From: Bacteroidales bacterium
GTDB taxonomy: Bacteria; Bacteroidota; Bacteroidia; Bacteroidales; JAADJA01
Direction of reading: 5' to 3'
DNA length: 5,212 bases
Assembly (NCBI GenBank): GCA_029933495.1
Contig: JAOZOC010000268.1
Coordinates: forward strand, 1 to 5,212
Shown here: one piece after another, positions 1 through 5,212 of the stretch
Position numbering within the stretch: position 1 is the first letter of the stretch
Layout: each line of letters opens with the position of its first letter
The notes under the pieces: generated by a model
What the model was told of the DNA's origin: nothing
Database searches by the model: none
Seen by the model: the letters and a program-made list of their open reading frames with translations, nothing else
Position numbers and translations under genes: made by a program

Positions 1-1322
1 AAAGAAACGACTGGTCATCAACACTTCCGTCTGGTGAAAACTCCTATTTTTATCCATCAGCTTCATTAAGTTTTATCGCCTCCGAGGCATTTCATTTTCA
101 GGACAGGCTTCCCTGGCTGAATTTTATGAAAGTCAGAGGAGGTATAGCACAAACTGCAACTGACACGGATCCTTATCAGCTTGATTTTTATTATGGTACA
201 GGTAAATTTGGAGGTGAACAAACTTCATCTTTCCCGGGTGTGATTCCTCCTTTCAGGCTGACACCGCAACGTGTTAATTCCTACGAAGCCGGTCTTATTC
301 TTGGATTTCTTGATAATGTCATTAATCTTGATTTTACATATTATTATATGTACTCCTTCTCCCAGATACTTAATAATCTACCAATACCTGTTTCATCTGG
401 TTCTCCGGGGATTACAATAAATGAGGGAGAGTTAACAAACAGGGGTTTTGAAATTATACTGAATGCAAATATTATTCAGTCAAAAGATATCTTATTCAAT
501 TCTGCACTTAATTTATCAAGAAATAAAAACAGGGTTGAAAGCCTTGGTGATTATGCAGATGTGCTGCCACTCGCTGATATCTGGGGGCTTAACGGGCCGG
601 CAATGGCACTCCGGGTGGGTGATGAATATGGTACGATTTACGGTTATGATTATCTATATCACGAAAACGGTCAACCGATTGTTAATGATGAAGGAACAAA
701 ATACCTTATAACCGACACTCGTGTGCCGATAGGTAATGCTTCGCCCGATTTCATTGCAGGCTGGTCAATGGACCTTTCTTATAAAGGATTCAGACTAAGC
801 ACTTTGATTGATACAAAATGGGGTGGTGATATCTATTGCGGCTCGTATGTTATAGGCCTGCAGACAGGTCAAAGTCCGGAAACGCTTATTGAACGTGATG
901 GTGGAGGACTACCTTACACTGATCCTGACGGAAATGTGAGAAATGTCGGAATTATTCTTGACGGTGTTTATGCCGATGGAACTCCAAACGACAAGGTTGT
1001 TCATTATTATTACAAGTATCTGCCAAATGCAGGTGGCTGGGGTAAATTTATTTCTACTCCCGGTATTGTGGAAAATACCTGGGTGAAGATGCGTGAGATC
1101 GCTTTATCATATACTTTTCCACGCACTTTTACCGAAAAAACAAGAATTTTCCAGAAACTGGTTTTATCACTTGTTGGCCGTGACCTGTTTTATATTTATA
1201 CAACACTACCCGACAATATAAATCCGGAAGGAATTATGGGCTCGGGTAACGCCCAGGGGTTTGAATGGGCATCAATGCCAAGTTCAAGGTCAATAATCTT
1301 TGGAATCTCAGCTTCTTTCTAA
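1..1322 (+). CDS. SusC/RagA-family TonB-dependent outer-membrane transporter, C-terminal part (5' end outside window)
   Basis: This is the barrel half of a SusC-type transporter, which imports oligosaccharides or peptides across the outer membrane using TonB energy and is capped by a SusD lipoprotein. The frame is open from codon 3-5 to the TAA at 1320-1322, giving about 439 residues. Family members are usually about 1000 residues, so the signal peptide, carboxypeptidase-regulatory-like domain, TonB box and plug lie upstream. Seen directly: an RNDWSSTLP...NSYFYPSASLSF stretch just after the left edge, typical of SusC barrels; NTWVKMREIALSYTFP near 1072-1119; VGRDLFY near 1173-1193; a late NPEG...GNAQGFEW...PSSRSIIFG segment; and a terminal Phe, the usual outer-membrane barrel ending. 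The ATG at 126 is not the start, because 41 in-frame residues with family motifs precede it. A susD-like gene follows after 21 bp, so the two are almost certainly co-transcribed. The substrate cannot be read from this fragment. Confidence 0.95.
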   Translation, partial: RNDWSSTLPSGENSYFYPSASLSFIASEAFHFQDRLPWLNFMKVRGGIAQTATDTDPYQLDFYYGTGKFGGEQTSSFPGVIPPFRLTPQRVNSYEAGLILGFLDNVINLDFTYYYMYSFSQILNNLPIPVSSGSPGITINEGELTNRGFEIILNANIIQSKDILFNSALNLSRNKNRVESLGDYADVLPLADIWGLNGPAMALRVGDEYGTIYGYDYLYHENGQPIVNDEGTKYLITDTRVPIGNASPDFIAGWSMDLSYKGFRLSTLIDTKWGGDIYCGSYVIGLQTGQSPETLIERDGGGLPYTDPDGNVRNVGIILDGVYADGTPNDKVVHYYYKYLPNAGGWGKFISTPGIVENTWVKMREIALSYTFPRTFTEKTRIFQKLVLSLVGRDLFYIYTTLPDNINPEGIMGSGNAQGFEWASMPSSRSIIFGISASF

Positions 1323-1343
1323 TGACTTAAATTAATTGATAAA
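1323..1343 (+). promoter_or_regulatory. A/T-rich leader between susC-like and susD-like genes
   Basis: These 21 bases separate the transporter stop from the lipoprotein start. They are nearly all A/T and contain no GGAGG-like sequence, as is common for Bacteroidota translation starts. The gap is too short for an independent promoter plus leader, which supports co-transcription. A second in-frame ATG at 1362 has an equally A-rich leader, so the leader alone does not decide between the two starts. Confidence 0.5.
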
Positions 1344-2993
1344 ATGAAAGATACATATAAAATGAAATTATTTAAAAAGTATTCAGGTTATGTACTGATC
1401 CTGATTTTTCTATTCGTCTCTTGTACCAAGGATTTTGAAGAGATAAATACTAATCCGTATGGCTTTACAACTGCAAGTGACGGATCGCTTTTCAATGGTA
1501 TTATTCAATCGCTGATACTAACGGGGAATGAGCAGTTTTATATCAATAATGAGATTTTGTATAAACAAACACAACAAGCTGCCCTGGTAAAAGAAGCGTG
1601 GGGAAACTTCACCCTTGGAACAGAAAGTATGTGGAGTAATTATTACCGCACAATGCCAAGCTTTCGCGAACTGGAGAAACGGTTTGGGGAAATGTCACCT
1701 TCAGGTGAAGTTGTTAATATGAAGGCTATGCTTAAGATAGTACTTGCATATAAAACATTTAAGCTGACAGATATTTTTGGGGATATGCCATTTTCTGATG
1801 CTGGTTATGGTTTTCAGGATCTGGAATACTTGCATCCAAAATTTGATTCGCAGGAATCAATATATAAATCGCTGCTCGAAGATCTGAAATGGTGTGATGA
1901 GAATATAAATGATACGGCAACAGTAGAGGAGCCATTTTCAACATTTTCGGCTTTTGATCGCTTATTTAACGGTGATATGCTTAAATGGCAGAAGTTTGCC
2001 AATTCAATGCGTTTAAGATATGCATTACGGATGAGTGAAAAAGAGCCTGATCTTGCTGGTGAGATCATTCTTGATATAGTCCAGAATGACAGACCTGTAC
2101 TAAGGGGATATGACTTTACATCCTACATCGGGGAAAGTGCCTGCCTGTGGCCCGCACAAATGGGATTTAAAAACGGTAGTTTGAACTGGTCTTTCAGAGA
2201 GCACACTAATCTCAGGATGGGCTCAAACATCTGGCATCAAATGTCAGCAAATGACAGCACAAACGGTGCGGGTATTTTTGATCCGAGAGCTTATATCTTT
2301 TTTGAAGGAAACAATAATAACCAGTGGGTACCGTTTCCGCAAATCGCAAGCCCTAACACTCCGCCTGCCGGAGGTATTCCTTATGGTTCGCATCGTGACA
2401 ATGCCGGGTCATTCCAGATAAAAGGAGAGACATGTATCTACTCCCCGTTCAACTACTTCATTGTCAGAGATGAGGATTTTATGCCTATCCCGCTGATAAC
2501 GGGAGCGGAAGTGCACTTTATTCTCGCTGAAGCATATTTCAGAGGTATCGGATTGCCACAGGATCAGGCACAAGCCGATATTGAATATATGAACGGAATA
2601 AATACTTCAATTGAGTGGTGGGTGGATGTGGCGGATAATTCAAAACTGCCGACATCGGGTCTTGCTTTTATCGATATGGTTAACATTCCGCCGGATTTGG
2701 GGTCTAACACGGTATTGAATGTTTTTGGCTCCTGGAATGCCGGCTCTGATGAGGAAAGACTTGCGTTTATTTATACTCAGAGATGGTTGGATGCATTCCG
2801 GCAACCCTGGGAGGCTTATGCTTTAACACGACGTACAGGAAAAACACCGAGAGAAGGTGACCCAATTCATCATTACAGAATGCCATATCCGCCTTCCGAG
2901 GTTGAGTTTAATACTGCAAACTGGTCGGATGCGCTGAGTAATCAGGGAGGAGGAGATACTCCCGAGTATAAGTTGTGGTGGATACCTTATTAA
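1344..2993 (+). CDS. SusD-like surface lipoprotein, partner of the upstream SusC
   Basis: This is a 549-residue SusD/RagB-superfamily protein, the surface lid that captures substrate and delivers it to the SusC barrel. Seen directly: a lipoprotein signal peptide (Lys-rich start, hydrophobic core, FVSC lipobox with Cys27) followed by TKDFEEINTNP, the typical mature start of the SusD-like class covered by PF12741/PF12771. Further family motifs are TDIFGDMPFSDA (142-153), FDRLFNGDMLKWQKFANSMR (204-223), the helix AEVHFILAEAYFRG (388-401), and a C-terminal TQRWLDAFRQPWEAYALTRR (478-497) leading to RMPYPPSE and a final LWWIPY. Length is normal and the gene is complete. The alternative ATG at 1362 would give a tidier 21-residue signal peptide ending at the same Cys; 1344 is kept as the longest form. 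The acidic residues after the Cys resemble Bacteroidota surface-export signals. Ligand specificity (glycan or peptide) is not deducible from these motifs. Confidence 0.95.
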   Translation: MKDTYKMKLFKKYSGYVLILIFLFVSCTKDFEEINTNPYGFTTASDGSLFNGIIQSLILTGNEQFYINNEILYKQTQQAALVKEAWGNFTLGTESMWSNYYRTMPSFRELEKRFGEMSPSGEVVNMKAMLKIVLAYKTFKLTDIFGDMPFSDAGYGFQDLEYLHPKFDSQESIYKSLLEDLKWCDENINDTATVEEPFSTFSAFDRLFNGDMLKWQKFANSMRLRYALRMSEKEPDLAGEIILDIVQNDRPVLRGYDFTSYIGESACLWPAQMGFKNGSLNWSFREHTNLRMGSNIWHQMSANDSTNGAGIFDPRAYIFFEGNNNNQWVPFPQIASPNTPPAGGIPYGSHRDNAGSFQIKGETCIYSPFNYFIVRDEDFMPIPLITGAEVHFILAEAYFRGIGLPQDQAQADIEYMNGINTSIEWWVDVADNSKLPTSGLAFIDMVNIPPDLGSNTVLNVFGSWNAGSDEERLAFIYTQRWLDAFRQPWEAYALTRRTGKTPREGDPIHHYRMPYPPSEVEFNTANWSDALSNQGGGDTPEYKLWWIPY

Positions 2994-3004
2994 CTAATTA
3001 TTAT

Positions 3005-3036
3005 GTTGACTTACAGGTTGATATTTAGTATTTTTG
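3005..3036 (+). promoter_or_regulatory. candidate Bacteroidetes sigma-ABfr-type promoter for the PNGase F-like gene
   Basis: TATTTTTG at 3029-3036 matches the Bacteroides -7 consensus TAnnTTTG exactly. Twenty bases upstream, GTTG at 3005-3008 matches three of four bases of the -33 TTTG element. Twenty bases is within the usual spacing for this promoter class. Transcription would begin a little after 3040, leaving a leader of roughly 35-40 bases before the ATG at 3081. The spacer is A/T-rich, so a chance match is possible. The downstream gene may also be read through from susCD, since no terminator is evident between them. Confidence 0.4.
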
Positions 3037-3080
3037 TCTGATGATTCAATGAACATTCATTTACATAAAATAATAAAACT

Positions 3081-5212
3081 ATGAAAAAACACTACGCACT
3101 TTTCCGTTTGCTGCTCCCTGTTATTTTTCTGTTGCAGCCATTATTTCTGCTTTCTCAGTCTAATCAGTATCTTCATTTTGACGGTGAAGATGATTATGTT
3201 CTTCTGAGTGATGCAGGCCAGTATGTTACAGGTAGTTCAGAAGTGACAATTGCCGGTTGGTTTTATTGCGATGATTTGGTTTACGGACAGGGTTATATGG
3301 GATTCCGAGCCGGTTCGGGAAATGGCGAGTTTTACTTGATTCAATTGAGCAGCGGAGTGATGGAATGCCGTCTTGTTACTACAGCCGGCTTTCATCAATA
3401 TGTTGCACCAGAAAATACAGCAATACCCGGAATATGGCAACATATAGCCTGGGTGTATGACGGAAGTGCTATTAAATTATACTCCAATGGAGCATTAGTA
3501 GGAAGTTCACCTGCTTCAGGGCAGTTTTCCAACCCTGATGTTGGATTTGCAATCGGAAAGAGCATCCTTGGTGGGTATAATTTTGTCTACGGGGGAAGGA
3601 TTGACGAAATATCCGTTTGGGATAAAGGTTTGACACAGGATGAAATCCAGGATATGATGGATAATGAACTGACAGGAACAGAAGAGCATTTGCAGTTGTA
3701 TTATAAGTTTAACCAAGGAGAGCCCGGTGGGAACAATACATCAATAACACATCTGATTTGTGAAATAGGAAACGGCGAAAGAGATGCTGAACTGTATAAT
3801 TTTGCCCTTACTGGCGAAACATCAAATTTTAACGGTACACTTAATGCCGGATATCAGGCTATTTCTTTTCCGCAAATACCAAATCATCTTACTGTTGATC
3901 CTCCGATTGAGCTGGAAGCAACAGCCACTTCGGGTCTTGATGTTCTGTTTGAGTTGATATCAGGCCCTGCTACTCTTGACGGTAATACTCTCACATTGAC
4001 AGGTGAGCCGGGAGAGGTTGTTGTTGAAGCAACACAGCCGGGAAATGCACAGTACGATCCTGCTGACCCGATGCAGAACAGCTTTATGGTGCTTGATCCG
4101 AATACACATGTGCCTGATATTGACCCACGAAGCCCTTTGGCAGGTGATGTTTATGTTCCGGAACTTGCAAAAATAGAGTTGGCGACAATCGCAACAATTG
4201 AATATCCTGAGCTTTTCAATGTGCATACAGTTCAGTTTGATATTAATGGTGAGACTGTTATCCCTAAAAACTATTATAACGGCCATTATGAAGGATGGTG
4301 GCTGCCGCCGGATTATGGCAATTACATATTGACCATTACTGCCACTAATAATTTTGGCGCTGCTGCTGTTGAAACGCTTGATATAAATATTGTTCAGGAG
4401 GCACCCGATTTAGAAGTCCAGGCAGTGCAGGGGGTATGGCTGAATCCCAGCACACCTTCGGTAACTGTGGATGCCGAACTTCCATCATTTCTCGGGGCAT
4501 ATAATCAGATAATAGGAACCCTTGAGGTTCAATGCCCGGCTGCCGGTGGCGGTTGTGGTGAGTGGGACAGGGTTGCCAGCGTTGATGCAAGAGGACACGA
4601 CGGTGAGTGGATTGAGATTATCAGGTATATCACTCCTTATGGAGTTCCCTGCTCTCATACCATTGACCTAACTGATTATGTATCCCTGCTCCAGGGCAAA
4701 GTGGATTTCCGGGTAAATTGCGGTACTCTTGACAACGGATACGATTATTATCTTACAATAAATTATACGCACGGAACTCCGGCTCATCTCTACAGTAGGG
4801 TGCAACAGATTTGGCAGGACTACTATCCTTTCGGAGATTATGCAGAGCTGCAACCTGTTGATAATTATACTGTAACATTCAAGGAAAACAGTGTTGCCGC
4901 AAAATTAAAACTGGTTTCTACCGGGCATGGCTGGGGAGATCTGAATACAGATAATGCAGCTGAATTTTATGAGGCTACACACCATATCTATGTAAATGGT
5001 GAAGAGGCATTTGAACAATATAACTGGTACACCTGTAATCCCAATCCTGACGGATGTCAGCCACAAAACGGAACCTGGTACTACAACAGGGCAGGATGGT
5101 GTCCCGGCTCAATAGCCCAGTGGTTCGATTTTGACATGACTCCTTATGTTGGTCAGGGTGATGTGGAACTTCAATATCTTTTCTATCAGGATTATGTTGA
5201 TTACTGCCATCC
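3081..5212 (+). CDS. secreted LamG / Ig-like / PNGase F-like protein (3' end outside window)
   Basis: The frame is open from ATG 3081 to the window edge: 710 full codons plus two bases, with no stop. An in-frame TAA at 3066-3068 makes 3081 the first possible ATG, preceded by an A-rich leader. Layout: signal peptide 1-~25 (MKKH, hydrophobic core, LLSQS, no lipobox Cys); LamG-like domain ~30-254; Ig-like domain ~260-339; second Ig-like domain ~342-440; PNGase F-like region from ~443. PNGase F hydrolyses the amide between the innermost GlcNAc and Asn of N-glycoproteins, giving Asp and free glycan. Diagnostic motifs are CGEWDR (492-497), RYITPY (515-520), HGWGD (616-620), AAEFYEATHHIYVN (626-639) and RAGWCPG (670-676). 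It lies 87 bp after the susD-like gene in the same orientation, suggesting a shared substrate. Secretion is expected; a T9SS C-terminal sorting domain could lie beyond the edge but is not seen. Family assignment is strong; actual deglycosylating activity is inferred. Confidence 0.9.
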   Translation, partial: MKKHYALFRLLLPVIFLLQPLFLLSQSNQYLHFDGEDDYVLLSDAGQYVTGSSEVTIAGWFYCDDLVYGQGYMGFRAGSGNGEFYLIQLSSGVMECRLVTTAGFHQYVAPENTAIPGIWQHIAWVYDGSAIKLYSNGALVGSSPASGQFSNPDVGFAIGKSILGGYNFVYGGRIDEISVWDKGLTQDEIQDMMDNELTGTEEHLQLYYKFNQGEPGGNNTSITHLICEIGNGERDAELYNFALTGETSNFNGTLNAGYQAISFPQIPNHLTVDPPIELEATATSGLDVLFELISGPATLDGNTLTLTGEPGEVVVEATQPGNAQYDPADPMQNSFMVLDPNTHVPDIDPRSPLAGDVYVPELAKIELATIATIEYPELFNVHTVQFDINGETVIPKNYYNGHYEGWWLPPDYGNYILTITATNNFGAAAVETLDINIVQEAPDLEVQAVQGVWLNPSTPSVTVDAELPSFLGAYNQIIGTLEVQCPAAGGGCGEWDRVASVDARGHDGEWIEIIRYITPYGVPCSHTIDLTDYVSLLQGKVDFRVNCGTLDNGYDYYLTINYTHGTPAHLYSRVQQIWQDYYPFGDYAELQPVDNYTVTFKENSVAAKLKLVSTGHGWGDLNTDNAAEFYEATHHIYVNGEEAFEQYNWYTCNPNPDGCQPQNGTWYYNRAGWCPGSIAQWFDFDMTPYVGQGDVELQYLFYQDYVDYCH
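3168..3842 (+). other. LamG / concanavalin A-like domain of the PNGase F-like protein
   Basis: Residues ~30-254 show the LamG_3-type pattern: YLHFDGEDDYV at the start, VTIAGWFY (55-62), WQHIAWVYDG (119-128), KLYSNGALVG, GGRIDEISVWDKGLTQDEI (171-189) and LQLYYKFNQG (204-213). The trailing GNG...LYNFALTG...NFNG segment is the usual end of these domains in Bacteroidota secreted proteins. Such domains often bind carbohydrate or protein ligands. Binding to glycoprotein here is inference, and a purely structural role is possible. Confidence 0.85.
3858..4097 (+). other. first bacterial Ig-like domain
   Basis: Residues ~260-339 follow the pattern of a common bacterial Ig-like module: ISFPQIPNHLTVDPPIEL, then ATATSGLDVLFELISGPATL, then LTLTGEPGEVVVEATQPGNA and a final SFMVLD strand. 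This module usually acts as a beta-sandwich spacer in secreted Bacteroidota proteins. No catalytic residues are expected. Confidence 0.7.
4104..4400 (+). other. second Ig-like domain, Big_7-like
   Basis: Residues ~342-440 contain VHTVQFDINGETV (381-393), then GHYEGWWLPPDYGNYILTIT, ATNNFGAAAVETLDINIV. This resembles the 'shift in quantity, then animal-like PYS-W-G-Y-L-T-A-A-D-N-G' layout of PF17957-type bacterial Ig domains. It differs in sequence from the preceding Ig-like domain, so the pair is not a recent tandem duplication. A spacer between the LamG and catalytic parts is the likely role. Confidence 0.6.
4407..5212 (+). other. PNGase F-like catalytic region (N-glycanase N domain and incomplete C domain)
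   Basis: Residues ~443-590 correspond to the N-terminal eight-stranded domain of PNGase F (PF09112) and ~595-710 to the C-terminal one (PF09113). Compared from memory with Elizabethkingia meningoseptica PNGase F, D496 (codon 4566-4568) lies at catalytic Asp60 within EWDR. E628 (4962-4964) lies at Glu206. R670 and W673 lie at Arg248 and Trp251 in RAGWCPG. Glu118 appears replaced by G548 (4722-4724). C485/C492 match the Cys51-Cys56 pair and C652/C674 the Cys231-Cys252 pair, whereas Cys204/Cys208 flanking Glu206 are A626 and Y630. The window stops about 30 residues before the expected end of the C domain. Confidence 0.85.

Noticed and set aside
463..711. 82-codon + strand frame inside the transporter gene
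   Set aside because: It overlaps the transporter in another frame and its translation shows no family resemblance or signal.
126..1322. ATG at 126 as the start of a 398-residue protein
   Set aside because: The same frame is open to the left edge and the 41 preceding residues carry SusC motifs, so this is an internal methionine of a longer gene.
1759..2068. Two overlapping minus-strand frames (61 and 84 codons) inside the susD-like gene
   Set aside because: They are antisense to strongly conserved SusD motifs and have no recognisable protein features.
3041..3060. Inverted repeat in the spacer (TTCA-A-TGAA and flanks) as a terminator or operator
   Set aside because: Arms are only four bases with a one-base loop, which cannot form a hairpin, and no following T-run exists. 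Chance in A/T-rich sequence is likely.
3858..4400. Tandem duplication of the two Ig-like domains
   Set aside because: The two segments share the fold type but no clear sequence similarity by eye, at protein or DNA level.
3237..4853. Five minus-strand frames of 61-108 codons between 3237 and 4853
   Set aside because: All are antisense to the open PNGase F-like frame, whose domains are recognisable throughout; their translations are low-quality, Cys/His-rich and unlike known proteins.

Overview
The window reads as Bacteroidota (Bacteroidetes) chromosome. It carries an adjacent susC/susD pair encoding an outer-membrane nutrient importer. Start codons follow A/T-rich leaders without a clear Shine-Dalgarno sequence, and one intergenic spacer holds a Bacteroidetes-type TAnnTTTG promoter match. 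The sequence does not resolve the order or genus.

Layout, all on the + strand. (1) Positions 1-1322 are the C-terminal ~440 residues of a SusC/RagA-family TonB-dependent transporter. Its frame is open to the left edge, so the ATG at 126 is internal. (2) After a 21-bp gap, positions 1344-2993 encode a complete SusD-like surface lipoprotein. (3) An 87-bp spacer holds a candidate promoter. (4) From 3081 to the right edge runs an uninterrupted frame of 710 visible residues with no stop inside the window. It encodes a secreted multidomain protein: signal peptide, LamG/concanavalin-A-like domain, two Ig-like domains, then a two-domain region resembling peptide-N-glycosidase F (PNGase F). The window ends inside the second PNGase F domain.

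Working model (inference): this is part of a locus for using N-glycosylated proteins. The secreted PNGase F-like protein would bind a glycoconjugate through its accessory domains and cut the GlcNAc-Asn bond. The SusC/SusD pair would import released glycan or glycopeptide. PNGase F residues Asp60 and Glu206 appear conserved (D496, E628). Glu118 appears replaced by Gly548, and the disulfide pattern differs, so altered specificity or activity is possible. No RNA genes, mobile elements, CRISPR arrays or convincing terminators were seen.
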